Source of the DNA: Nocardioides aromaticivorans
GTDB lineage: Bacteria; Actinomycetota; Actinomycetes; Propionibacteriales; Nocardioidaceae
DNA length: 64,000 bases
Reading direction: 5' to 3'
Assembly: GCF_013408525.1 (NCBI RefSeq)
Contig: NZ_JACBZM010000001.1
Location: 3,596,001 to 3,660,000 of the forward strand
The notes under the pieces are model-generated. The model was given only the letters and a program-made list of their open reading frames with translations. It was not told where the DNA came from and did not search any database. The translations under genes were made by a program, and so were the position numbers. Within the stretch, counting starts at the first letter, position 1; each line of letters starts with the position of its first letter. This document shows, in pieces, positions 52,461 through 60,549 of this stretch.

Positions 52461-54143
52461 GTGGCTGAATACGTCCTCTCCCTGCGCAACGTTCGCAAGG
52501 CCCATGGCGACAAGGTCGTCCTCGACAACGTGACGCTGTCGTTCCTCCACGGCGCCAAGATCGGCGTCGTCGGACCGAACGGCATGGGCAAGTCGTCGCT
52601 GCTCAAGCTGATGGCCGGGCTCGACCAGCCCAACAACGGCGACATCGTCCGCGACCCCGATGCCACGGTCGGCATGCTCCAGCAGGAGCCGCCGCTGACC
52701 GAGGGCAAGACGGTCCTGGAGAACGTCGAGGAGGCCGTCGCCGACACCAAGGCGAAGATGAAGCGCCTCGAGGACGCCTACATGGAGATGGGCGACCCCG
52801 ACGCCGACCAGGACGCCCTGATGGCCGAGACCGGCGAGCTGCAGACCGAGCTCGACAACATCAACGCCTGGGACCTCGACAGCCGCCTCGAGCAGGCGAT
52901 GGACGCCCTGCGCTGCCCGCCCTCCGACGCCCTCGTCGACAACCTGTCCGGTGGTGAGCGTCGCCGCGTCGCGCTGTGCAAGCTCCTCCTCCAGCAGCCC
53001 GACCTGCTGCTCCTCGACGAGCCCACCAACCACCTGGACGCCGAGTCCGTGCAGTGGCTCGAGGGCCACCTGAAGTCCTACCCGGGTGCCGTCCTGGCCG
53101 TCACCCACGACCGCTACTTCCTCGACAACGTCGCCGAGTGGATCGCCGAGGTCGACCGTGGCTCGATCCACGGCTACGAGGGCAACTACTCGACGTACCT
53201 CGAGACCAAGAAGGAGCGCCTCAAGGTCGAGGGCGCCAAGGACGCCAAGCGCGCCAAGATGCTCGAGAAGGAGCTGGAGTGGGTGCGCTCCAACGCCAAG
53301 GCGCGCCAGACCAAGTCCAAGTCGCGTCTGGCCCGCTACGAGGAGCTGGCGGCCGAGGCCGACAAGGCCCGCAAGATCGACGCGGCCGACATCAACATCC
53401 CGCCGGGTCCGCGCCTGGGTGACATCGTCCTCGAGGCCGAGCACCTCACCAAGGGCTTCGAGGACCGGATCCTCTGGAACGACATCTCCTTCACGCTGCC
53501 GCGGGCCGGCATCGTCGGCGTCGTCGGCCCCAACGGCGTCGGCAAGACCACCCTCTTCCGGATGATCACCGGCGGCGAGGAGCCCGACTCCGGCAAGCTG
53601 ACCGTCGGCCAGACCGTGAAGATCTCCTATGTCGACCAGAGCCGTGGCGGCATCGACCCGAACAAGAACGTCTGGGAGGTCGTCTCCGACGGCCTGGACT
53701 TCATCAAGGTCGCCAACTTCGAGATGAACAGCCGCGCCTACGTCGCGTCGTTCGGCTTCAAGGGCCCGGACCAGCAGAAGAAGGCCGGCGTGCTCTCCGG
53801 TGGTGAGCGCAACCGCCTCAACCTGGCCCTCACGCTCAAGCAGGGCGGCAACATGCTGCTGCTCGACGAGCCGACCAACGACCTCGACGTCGAGACCCTG
53901 TCCTCGCTCGAGGACGCGCTGCTCGACTTCCCGGGCTGTGCCGTGGTCACCTCCCACGACCGCTGGTTCCTCGACCGGATCGCCACCCACATCCTCGCCT
54001 GGGAGGGCACGGAGGAGAACGAGGGCGAGTGGTTCTGGTTCGAGGGCAACTTCGCGTCGTACGAGGAGAACAAGATCGAGCGCCTCGGCCTCGAGGCCGC
54101 CCGTCCGCACCGCGTCACGCACCGCCGCCTCACCCGCGACTAG
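52461..54143 (+). CDS. ettA: Energy-dependent translational throttle protein EttA (ABC-F)
   Basis: This 560-residue soluble ABC-F protein binds the ribosomal E site and couples translation to ATP level. Two ABC domains: Walker A GPNGMGKSSL (about 35-44) and GPNGVGKTTL (about 353-362); signatures NLSGGERRRVAL and VLSGGERNRLNL; Walker B LLLLDEPTNHLD and MLLLDEPTNDLD. The arm and P-site linker (EYEG..ERLKVEGAKDAKRAKMLEKELEWVRSNAKARQTKSK) are EttA-type. The GTG at 52461 follows TAGGCT by six bases, with the hexamer overlapping the ssb stop. Confidence 0.95.
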   Translation: MAEYVLSLRNVRKAHGDKVVLDNVTLSFLHGAKIGVVGPNGMGKSSLLKLMAGLDQPNNGDIVRDPDATVGMLQQEPPLTEGKTVLENVEEAVADTKAKMKRLEDAYMEMGDPDADQDALMAETGELQTELDNINAWDLDSRLEQAMDALRCPPSDALVDNLSGGERRRVALCKLLLQQPDLLLLDEPTNHLDAESVQWLEGHLKSYPGAVLAVTHDRYFLDNVAEWIAEVDRGSIHGYEGNYSTYLETKKERLKVEGAKDAKRAKMLEKELEWVRSNAKARQTKSKSRLARYEELAAEADKARKIDAADINIPPGPRLGDIVLEAEHLTKGFEDRILWNDISFTLPRAGIVGVVGPNGVGKTTLFRMITGGEEPDSGKLTVGQTVKISYVDQSRGGIDPNKNVWEVVSDGLDFIKVANFEMNSRAYVASFGFKGPDQQKKAGVLSGGERNRLNLALTLKQGGNMLLLDEPTNDLDVETLSSLEDALLDFPGCAVVTSHDRWFLDRIATHILAWEGTEENEGEWFWFEGNFASYEENKIERLGLEAARPHRVTHRRLTRD

Positions 54144-54319
54144 TTGTCTGGCACGAGCGCGTCTACGCTCCGGCGGGGGCAGCAAGCTGCCGTCGCTGCG
54201 CTCCCGCCGCGCTGCCGCACCGCAGTCGCGTTCCGTAGGTCAAGCCGTGGACTGGCGGCAAGCCGACAGTCCTCGAGCGGGTGCGCGAGTGTGTCACCCG
54301 GGTCCGCCCCGGGCGCGGG

Positions 54320-54829
54320 CTACCTCAGCTCGCGCTCCGGGTGGGCGTCGATCAACCGGTCGCAGACCGCGTCCATGACGCGGCCGAGCGCGTCGAGGTC
54401 CTCGGGCGCCACGAGGTCGATGAGTGACTGGCGCACGGTCTCGACGTGGCTCGGCGCCGCCGTGCGCAGCATGGCGTAGCCGTCATCGGTGAGCCGGCAG
54501 ACGACCCCGCGTCCGTCGTCGAGGGAGCCGGTGCGCCGCACCAGCCCGCTTCCCTCCATCCGCTTCACCGTGTGGGTCACCCGACTACGGCTGTGCGCCA
54601 GCGCCGCGGCGAGCTGGGCCATGCGCAGCTGGCCGTCGGCCTCGGAGAGGCGGACGAGGATCTCGTACTCGACGGCCGACAGGCCGTGGTCGCGACGGAG
54701 GTCCTCGTCGAGCCGATCGAGGAGCAGCGTCGTCCCGAGCAGGAAGGCTCGCCAGGTCCGCTGCTGGTCCCGGTCGAGCCACCGCGGCTCGAGGCGGTGG
54801 GCCACGGCTGCGACACGCTCCTCGCTCAT
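54320..54829 (-). CDS. MarR-family transcriptional regulator
   Basis: This 169-residue regulator has the HTH core LRMAQLAAALAHSRSRVTHTVKRMEGSGLVRRTGSLDDGRGVVCRLTDDG, which is standard MarR with a wing. The N-terminus EPRWLDRDQQRTWRAFLLGTTLLLDRLDEDLRRDHGL is the dimerisation helix. It follows the GNAT gene by nine bases on the same strand, so the two probably form an operon; the GNAT protein or its substrate pathway may be its target. The gap 54144-54319 holds no gene I can support. Confidence 0.92.
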   Translation of the reverse strand: MSEERVAAVAHRLEPRWLDRDQQRTWRAFLLGTTLLLDRLDEDLRRDHGLSAVEYEILVRLSEADGQLRMAQLAAALAHSRSRVTHTVKRMEGSGLVRRTGSLDDGRGVVCRLTDDGYAMLRTAAPSHVETVRQSLIDLVAPEDLDALGRVMDAVCDRLIDAHPERELR

Positions 54830-54838
54830 CGGGGCATT

Positions 54839-55429
54839 CTATGACTTCGCTGTGCGTCGCGGACGGAGGTCCTTGCGCATCACGACCCGCGGGTGGCCGC
54901 TGAGCACGGACGTGGTGTCGGCGGCGTGCTCGAAGCCCGCCGCCTCGAAGGTGGCGCGCAGGCCGGCGTAGGCCATCGTCAGGTCGACCTTCGCGGAGCC
55001 GTTGTCGAGCGGGTAGGCCTCGAGGACCGGTGCGCCGCCGTCACGCGCGAACTCGATCGCGCCCTCGACCAGCCGGTGGGAGATCCCCTGGCCGCGGTGC
55101 CCCGGCCGGACCCGGATGCACCAGACCGACCACACCGGCAGGTCGTCCACGTGCGGGATCTTGCGGTTGCGCGCGAACGTCGTGTCGGACCGCGGCGCGA
55201 CGGCGGCCCAGCCGACCGGCACGTCACCGTCGTAGGCCAGCACGCCGAGGGGACCGTCCTCGAGCAGCTTCGCCACGAACGCGCCGCGCTCCTGGCCGCG
55301 CATCGTGTTGTTGACCTTCGAGGGGATCCGGTAGCTCAGGCACCAGCACACGCTGGCGTCGGGGCTCTTCGGGCCGACGAGCGCCTTCACGTCCTCGAAA
55401 ACGGCGGCGGGCCGCACCTCGATGCTCAT
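54839..55429 (-). CDS. GNAT-family N-acetyltransferase
   Basis: This 196-residue acetyltransferase has the acetyl-CoA loop RVRPGHRGQGISHRLVEGAIEFA and a preceding strand VWSVWCIRV. Its N-terminal part (SVCWCLSYRIPSKVNNTMRGQERGAFV) matches a small actinobacterial GNAT subgroup. Substrate unknown. TACCTT (complement of 55437-55442) lies seven bases before the ATG. A 12-bp inverted repeat (55403-55414 and 55443-55454) spans the start region and may be the terminator of the thiolase gene. Confidence 0.88.
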   Translation of the reverse strand: MSIEVRPAAVFEDVKALVGPKSPDASVCWCLSYRIPSKVNNTMRGQERGAFVAKLLEDGPLGVLAYDGDVPVGWAAVAPRSDTTFARNRKIPHVDDLPVWSVWCIRVRPGHRGQGISHRLVEGAIEFARDGGAPVLEAYPLDNGSAKVDLTMAYAGLRATFEAAGFEHAADTTSVLSGHPRVVMRKDLRPRRTAKS

Positions 55430-55469
55430 GCACCGAAAGGTACGGCCCGCCGCCGACAGGCTGGTCCGG

Positions 55470-56684
55470 TCAGGACATGCGCTCCAGGATCATCGCCATG
55501 CCCTGGCCGCCACCGACACACATGGTGATCAGGCCGGTGGACTTGTCGTGCCACTGCAGCGAGTTGATCAGCGTGTTCTGCAGGCGGGCGCCGGTCATGC
55601 CGAACGGGTGACCGACGGCGATCGCGCCGCCGTTGACGTTGAGCTTCTCGATCGGGATGCCGAGGTCCTCGGCGGAGGGCAGCACCTGCGCGGCGAAGGC
55701 CTCGTTGATCTCGGCGAGGTCGATGTCGTCGATCGACATGCCGGCGTGCTTGAGCGCGTTGCGGGTCGCCTCGACCGGGCCGAGGCCCATGATCTCGGGG
55801 GAGAGGCCGGAGACGCCGGTCGACACGATCCGGGCGAGCGGGGTCAGGCCCAGCTCGGCGGCCTTCGTGTCGGACATGATCACGACCGCGGCGGCGCCGT
55901 CGTTGAGGGCGCAGCAGTTGCCGGCGGTGACCACGCCGTCGGGGCGGAAGACCGGCTGCAGCTCGGAGAGGGCCTCGTAGGTGACGCCGGCGCGCGGGCC
56001 GTCGTCCTTGCTGACGACCGTGCCGTCGGCGAGGGTCACCGGGGTGATCTCGCGCTCCCAGAAGCCGTCCGCGATGGCCTTCTCGGCGAGGTTCTGCGAG
56101 CGGACGCCGAAGTGGTCGAGGTCCTCGCGCTTGAGGCCGCGGATGCTCGCGACGTTCTCGGCCGTCTGGCCCATCGCGATGTAGATGTCGGGGAGCAGGC
56201 CGTCCTCGCGCGGGTCGTGCCAGACCTTGCGGCCCTGGGCGTACTCCTCGGTGCGCACCTGGGCGTCGGCGAAGAGGGGGTTCTTGGTGTTCGGGATGTG
56301 GTCCGACGTACCGAACTGGAAGCGCGAGACGGTCTCGACACCGGCGGAGATGAACACATCGCCCTCGCCCGCCTTGATCGCGTGGAAGGCCATCCGCGAG
56401 GTCTGCACCGACGAGGAGCAGTAGCGGGTGATGGTCGCGCCGGGGATCTCGGTGCCCATCAGGGTGGTGACGATCCGCGCCATGTTGTTGCCGGCCTCGC
56501 CACCGGGCAGGCCGACGCCGAGGTAGAAGTCGTCGACGTCCTTCGGGTCGAGCGCGGGGACCTTGTCGAGGGCGGCCTGCGCGATGAACGCGGTGAGGTC
56601 GTCGGGGCGGAAGTCCTTCAACGAGCCCTTGTTCGCGCGGCCGATCGGGGTACGGGCGGCGGAAACAATGACGGCCTCGGGCAT
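55470..56684 (-). CDS. Acetyl-CoA acetyltransferase (thiolase)
   Basis: This 404-residue thiolase catalyses reversible cleavage of 3-ketoacyl-CoA. Cys89 (ITRYCSSSVQ) is the acyl-forming Cys, His is in VGHPFGMTGAR, and the C-terminal Cys in MCVGGGQGMAM is the proton donor. The start at 56684 is fixed by GAGGAG on the same strand six bases upstream. A TAGTCT hexamer (complement of 56724-56729) with the KstR-like box around the -35 position suggests regulated expression with the nearby beta-oxidation genes. Confidence 0.94.
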   Translation of the reverse strand: MPEAVIVSAARTPIGRANKGSLKDFRPDDLTAFIAQAALDKVPALDPKDVDDFYLGVGLPGGEAGNNMARIVTTLMGTEIPGATITRYCSSSVQTSRMAFHAIKAGEGDVFISAGVETVSRFQFGTSDHIPNTKNPLFADAQVRTEEYAQGRKVWHDPREDGLLPDIYIAMGQTAENVASIRGLKREDLDHFGVRSQNLAEKAIADGFWEREITPVTLADGTVVSKDDGPRAGVTYEALSELQPVFRPDGVVTAGNCCALNDGAAAVVIMSDTKAAELGLTPLARIVSTGVSGLSPEIMGLGPVEATRNALKHAGMSIDDIDLAEINEAFAAQVLPSAEDLGIPIEKLNVNGGAIAVGHPFGMTGARLQNTLINSLQWHDKSTGLITMCVGGGQGMAMILERMS

Positions 56685-56741
56685 GGGCACTCCTCGGTGA
56701 GCGGTGGTAGTCGGAACCAGCACAGACTAGTAGGAGTGCAT

Positions 56742-56755
56742 TGGAACAGGTTGCA
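56742..56755. promoter_or_regulatory. KstR-like box between thiolase and thioesterase
   Basis: TGGAACAGGTTGCA fits TnnAACnnGTTnnA at all eight fixed positions. It lies across the -35 region of the thiolase promoter (the -10 TAGTCT complements 56724-56729) and upstream of the divergent thioesterase gene, so one bound repressor could control both. Confidence 0.5.
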
Positions 56756-56836
56756 GTCGTGGCGGACGCCACACTCCCGCCTGACGGGACGTGGTCACCC
56801 GCTCCGGCCCCGGTCCCCGCATGGAAGCATCGGGGC

Positions 56837-57739
56837 GTGCGGCACCGCTACGAATGCCCCCTGCGCTGGGCTGACCTCGACGTGCTCGGCCACGTCAACA
56901 ACGTCCGATACGTCGACTACCTGCAGGAGGCGCGCAGCGCCTTGCTCCGGGCCTGCCTGCACGCGGCGGGCGTCGAGCGGCAGGAGGGCGTCGGGTACGT
57001 CGTCGTCCGGCACGAGGTGACCTTCCTGGCGCCGTTGCTGTTCCGCAGCAGCTCGGTCCTCATCGACTCGTGGGTCACCGAGATCCGGGGCGCGAGCTTC
57101 ACCCTCGACCACGAGATCTTCCACGAGGCGGAGGACGGCGGCCGGGTCGTCTACGTGCGGGCCCGGACCGTGCTCGCGCCCTTCAGCCTCGAGTCCGGGC
57201 TGCCGCGCCGGATGGACGACGCGGCGCGGGCCGCCCTGGCGCCGTACGCCGAGGAGGGCGAGCGCACCCGCCCGCTCAAGGTCGACGTGCCGCGTGAGCA
57301 CGCGGCGCACTACCCGGTCACGGTGCGCTTCTCCGACCTCGACATCTACCGTCACGTCAACAACGTCGTGTACTTCGAGTACTTCCAGGAGGCGCGGATC
57401 GCGCTCTTCGGCAAGCTGCGCGCGGCACTGCGGGAGTTCCCCCGGATCAACGTCGTCGTCGCCCAGACCGACCTCGAGTACGTCGCCCCGATCACCGCGC
57501 GCGCCGAGCCCTACGACTGCTGGTCGGTCGCGACCCGGATGGGCAACAAGTCGATGGTCATCGAGTCCGAGATCGTCGACGCCTCCGGAGCGGCGCCGCG
57601 CGACGGCGTGCTGGCGAGGTCGCGCGTGGTCCTCGTCTTCTTCGACGCGACGACGCAGCAGTCCGTGACCCCGCCGCCGGGCTACCGCGAGGCGATCGTC
57701 GACTCGTTGGGCGGACCGCTCGCCGTGCCGTCGGCCTGA
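56837..57739 (+). CDS. Tandem hot-dog acyl-CoA thioesterase
   Basis: This protein (about 300 residues) contains two 4HBT domains in tandem, each opening with the same pattern: RWADLDVLGHVNNVRYVDYLQEAR in the first and RFSDLDIYRHVNNVVYFEYFQEAR in the second. The Asp of each is the catalytic acid. Such duplications give a double hot-dog enzyme. The frame is open from 56741, but the extra 32 residues are Pro/Ala-rich and start before the KstR-like box; GGAAG before the GTG at 56837 supports the later start. It is divergent from thiolase. Confidence 0.85.
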   Translation: MRHRYECPLRWADLDVLGHVNNVRYVDYLQEARSALLRACLHAAGVERQEGVGYVVVRHEVTFLAPLLFRSSSVLIDSWVTEIRGASFTLDHEIFHEAEDGGRVVYVRARTVLAPFSLESGLPRRMDDAARAALAPYAEEGERTRPLKVDVPREHAAHYPVTVRFSDLDIYRHVNNVVYFEYFQEARIALFGKLRAALREFPRINVVVAQTDLEYVAPITARAEPYDCWSVATRMGNKSMVIESEIVDASGAAPRDGVLARSRVVLVFFDATTQQSVTPPPGYREAIVDSLGGPLAVPSA

Positions 57740-57743
57740 CGGC

Positions 57744-58529
57744 TCACCACCCGGGCGGGAGCCCGGTGAAGTCCGGCTCGCGACCCTCGGCGAACGCGCT
57801 CAGCGCCTCCAGGTTGGCCGGGCCGCCCATCAGCTCGGCGAAGGCGGCGTTCTCGCGGTCGCGGGCGTCGCGGATCGCGGCGCGGTGCGGCTCGGTCATG
57901 GCCCTCTTCACCGCGACGAGCGAGGAGATCGGCCGGCGGGCGAGCAGGCTCGCGTGCTCGCGGGCGACGTCGAGCAGGCGATCGGCCGGGCAGACCTGCC
58001 GGACGAGCCCCATCTCCCGGGCCTCCTCGGCTGAGACCCACTCGGCCGACAGCAGCATCCAGGCGGCGTCCTGGCGGCCCACCAGCGCCGGGAAGAGGTA
58101 CGACGACGCGGCCTCCGGTGCCACCCCGAGGGACGTGAACGGGCACTTCAGTCGGGCATCGGCCGCGATGAAGGCCAGGTCGGCGAAGCCGAGGATCGTC
58201 GCGCCGATGCCCAGGCCGATGCCGTTGACGGCCACGACCAGCGGCTTGGGGAAGTCCACGAGGGCGTCGACGAGCCCGATGAAGCCGTGCTTGCCCCGCT
58301 CGAACGTCGGGTCGGTCGCCATCCGGTGCATCTCGAGCAGGTCGGTGCCGGCGCTGAACGCGCGCCCGGCGCCCGTCAGCAGCACCACGGCGACCTGCGG
58401 GTCGGTGGCCGCCTCGAGCAGCGCGTCCGCCGTGGCGTCGTACAGGGCCTCGTTGAACGCGTTGAGGGCGTCCGGCCGGTTGAGGACGAGCGTGCGGACG
58501 CGGTCCTGGTCGGACACCGTGAGGATCAT
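57744..58529 (-). CDS. Enoyl-CoA hydratase/isomerase (crotonase family)
   Basis: This 261-residue crotonase has oxyanion-hole segments GRAFSAGTDLLEM and NGIGLGIGATILGFADLAF. The region SLGVAPEAASSYLFPALVG carries the second acid position (Glu), typical of hydratases or isomerases acting on bulky acyl-CoAs. It has the strongest KstR-like box of the window at its promoter. TAGTCT (complement of 58536-58541) lies six bases before the ATG, overlapping that box. It is convergent with the thioesterase gene. Confidence 0.92.
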   Translation of the reverse strand: MILTVSDQDRVRTLVLNRPDALNAFNEALYDATADALLEAATDPQVAVVLLTGAGRAFSAGTDLLEMHRMATDPTFERGKHGFIGLVDALVDFPKPLVVAVNGIGLGIGATILGFADLAFIAADARLKCPFTSLGVAPEAASSYLFPALVGRQDAAWMLLSAEWVSAEEAREMGLVRQVCPADRLLDVAREHASLLARRPISSLVAVKRAMTEPHRAAIRDARDRENAAFAELMGGPANLEALSAFAEGREPDFTGLPPGW

Positions 58530-58539
58530 GGGTCCAGAC

Positions 58540-58553
58540 TAGAACGTGTTCTA
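58540..58553. promoter_or_regulatory. KstR-like operator at the enoyl-CoA hydratase promoter
   Basis: CTAGAAC-GT-GTTCTAG (58539-58554) is a palindrome with perfect 7-bp arms. Its inner 14 bases (58540-58553) match TnnAACnnGTTnnA, the KstR operator of actinobacterial sterol catabolism. It overlaps the -10 hexamer of the leaderless promoter, a position where binding would block transcription. Confidence 0.65.
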
Positions 58554-58561
58554 GGGCTGCG

Positions 58562-59113
58562 TCACTCGGTGGTCGCGAGCGGCTCCGGCGCGAGGGCCGA
58601 CCGCAGCCGGCGCAGCGCCCGGTGGCGCGCGACCCGCACCGCCACCGCCGTCATGCCCAGCGCGCTCGCCGTGCTGGCGACGTCGAGGTCGAGCACCTCC
58701 AGGCAGGCGATGACGTCGCGCTCGCGGGGCGGCAGGGAGGCCAGCGCCTGACGGACCCACTCGTCGGCGATCAGCCCGCCCTCGGGTCCGGCGACCGCCT
58801 CCTCGGCCTCGGCGGTGATCAGCTCGAGGCCGCGGGACCGGCTGCCGGAGCGGCGCCACGCGTTGGCGCCGTGGTTGCGGGCGATGCCGAACAGCCAGCC
58901 CCCGAAGTCGGCGGTGTCGCCGTGGAAGTCCGCGATCCGCTCGGCCGCCACCATCCAGGTCGCGGCCGCGAGGTCCTCGGGCGCCTCGGTCCCGGGCACC
59001 GTGCGCGCCTCCAGCCACAGCAGGAGGCGTCCGGCATGGGCGAGGTAGAGGTCGCGCCATGCCAGCGACTCACCGCGCTTGGCCGCGGCGACGCATTCGT
59101 CGTCGGCGCGCAC
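58562..59113 (-). CDS. ECF-like RNA polymerase sigma factor 1
   Basis: This 183-residue sigma factor has region 2 (VAAAKRGESLAWRDLYLAHAGRLLLWLEA then WMVAAERIADFHGDTADFGGWLFGIARNHGANAWRR) and region 4 (LPPRERDVIACLEVLDLDVASTASALGMTAVAVRVARHRALRRLRS). It lacks regions 1 and 3, the ECF layout. GTG at 59113 aligns with the start of its paralogue in the next cassette. It lies 108 bases downstream of a single-pass membrane protein gene on the same strand, probably its regulator. Confidence 0.88.
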   Translation of the reverse strand: MRADDECVAAAKRGESLAWRDLYLAHAGRLLLWLEARTVPGTEAPEDLAAATWMVAAERIADFHGDTADFGGWLFGIARNHGANAWRRSGSRSRGLELITAEAEEAVAGPEGGLIADEWVRQALASLPPRERDVIACLEVLDLDVASTASALGMTAVAVRVARHRALRRLRSALAPEPLATTE

Positions 59114-59221
59114 TGACGTGTTCCACCCCTGCCTGCCCGTGGCGTCCCGACGTGCCGTCCGGACCTGCAACACATTGTCGCGCCTTCGCGGCGCTTTGGG
59201 GAGGGAATCGAGCGGGTGTCT

Positions 59222-59899
59222 TTACTTTGTGGGGCCGTGTCCGCGGCCGTGGCCACGGCCCGGGCCGGGCCGGTCGCCGTCGGTCCCGCGGCGGTCGTCG
59301 GCGCCGCCCTTGTCCTTGTCGTCCTTGGGCGCCGAGCCGGTGCCCAGCGCGGCCGGGTCGCCGAGCTTGGCCGCCGGCCCGTCGTCGGGCGCCTCGGGCA
59401 GCCCGGGGAGGTCGGGCTTGCGTCCCTTGTCGTGGCCGACCTTGCGGCCCTTGTCCTTGACCTTGCGCTCGCCGGGGCGCTCGGCCGGGATGCGCGCCCG
59501 GTCGATCGCGCGCTCGGAGCCGTCGGCGCGGTCCGAGGCGGAGGAGTGAGTGCCCGGCAGCCCCGGGGACAAGGGGCTGCCGGGCGAGGTGGACACGTCG
59601 GGTTGTGGGGTTCCGACGTTTCCGTGACTCGGCGGGCCGGAGGGCTCCTCCTGGGTGGGGCTGTCGGCAGGCGACAGTGGGATGTCGCTGCCGGTTGGGG
59701 TGCCCGCTGCCCAGGTCGCCGCCGCGATCACGGCCACGGAGGCCGTCGCGACGATCATGCGGAGTCCAGCCGACCGAGCCGTCTGGGGGGCGACCGGTTG
59801 CGAGCTCGCACCGAGCTCGGCCAGGACGCCCAGGAACACCGGGTCGGGCTCGAGCGTCGGCACTGCGACGCGGAGCCGTTCGGTCCGGTGGTTGCTCAT
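59222..59899 (-). CDS. Single-pass membrane protein, sigma-factor partner 1
   Basis: I do not recognise the family of this 225-residue protein. A short cytoplasmic domain (1-45; ERLRVAVPTLEPDPVFLGVLAELGASS) is followed by one transmembrane helix (46-66) and a long Pro/Ser/Gly/Lys-rich extracytoplasmic tail. It lacks the HxxxCxxC zinc motif of classical anti-sigma factors. The cytoplasmic part resembles that of its paralogue at 60546-61217, so it is the likely sigma-binding part. Upstream is the conserved promoter module at 59981-60031. Confidence 0.75.
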   Translation of the reverse strand: MSNHRTERLRVAVPTLEPDPVFLGVLAELGASSQPVAPQTARSAGLRMIVATASVAVIAAATWAAGTPTGSDIPLSPADSPTQEEPSGPPSHGNVGTPQPDVSTSPGSPLSPGLPGTHSSASDRADGSERAIDRARIPAERPGERKVKDKGRKVGHDKGRKPDLPGLPEAPDDGPAAKLGDPAALGTGSAPKDDKDKGGADDRRGTDGDRPGPGRGHGRGHGPTK

Positions 59900-59980
59900 C
59901 TCTCGATCTCTGCTTCGCGCTGCGTGGTGGTGCTTCCTCGAGGTCAGTCCCCACCCCAGACGGGGACTGGCCTTCACGGG

Positions 59981-60031
59981 GTACATGTAGCGAGCGGCGC
60001 GTGGTGTTACATCGGCTCGGAAATCTTTTCG
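59981..60031 (-). promoter_or_regulatory. Conserved sigma-cassette promoter module, copy 1
   Basis: Read on the minus strand: CGAAAAGATTTCCG (one mismatch in the dyad), 4 bases, GATGTAAC, 17 bases, ACATGTAC. The same elements with the same spacing occur at 61287-61337. GATGTAAC carries a TGTAAC sequence like an ECF -35, with ACATGTAC in the -10 position. It overlaps the last codons and stop of the upstream sigma gene and would direct transcription of the membrane-protein gene starting at 59899. Confidence 0.65.
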
Positions 60032-60549
60032 CGGGCCATCTCCTGGCGCAGCCGCTTCAGCGCCCGGTGGTGGGCCACGCGTACGGCGACCGCGCTGATC
60101 CCGAGCGCGGTGGCCGTCGTCGGCACGTCCATGTCGAGCACCTCGCGGCAGGTGACGACGTCGCGCTCACGCTCGGGGAGGGTCGCCAGCAGCCGGCGGG
60201 CCCAGTCGTCGGAGGTCGTGTCCGGCTCGGGGCCGGGGACCGTGCCGGTCGAGCCGTTGTCCAGCGGGATCCGGTCGCGTCGTACCGAGCGCCGGTGCGC
60301 GTTGACCGACAGGTTGCGGGCGATGCCGAACAGCCAGCCCGCGAACTCCTCGGAGCTGCCGTTGAACCCGGCGATCTTCTCCGCGGCGACCAGCCAGGCG
60401 CCCGAGGCGATGTCCTCGGGGCTCTCCTCGCCGGAGGGGCGCCCGCGCAGCCAGACAACGAGACGGGAGGCGTGCGCCCGGTAGAGCTCACGCCATGCAT
60501 CGGAATCGCCCCGCTTGGCCGCGGCGACGACGTCGTCGTCCGTCGTCAC
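60007..60549 (-). CDS. ECF-like RNA polymerase sigma factor 2
   Basis: This 180-residue sigma factor is a close paralogue of the one at 58562-59113: region 2 (VAAAKRGDSDAWRELYRAHASRLVVWLRG then WLVAAEKIAGFNGSSEEFAGWLFGIARNLSVNAHRR) and region 4 (LPERERDVVTCREVLDMDVPTTATALGISAVAVRVAHHRALKRLRQ). The GTG at 60549 overlaps the stop of the membrane-protein gene by four bases, so the two are translationally coupled. Its final codons overlap the promoter module of the next cassette. Confidence 0.9.
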   Translation of the reverse strand: MTTDDDVVAAAKRGDSDAWRELYRAHASRLVVWLRGRPSGEESPEDIASGAWLVAAEKIAGFNGSSEEFAGWLFGIARNLSVNAHRRSVRRDRIPLDNGSTGTVPGPEPDTTSDDWARRLLATLPERERDVVTCREVLDMDVPTTATALGISAVAVRVAHHRALKRLRQEMAREKISEPM

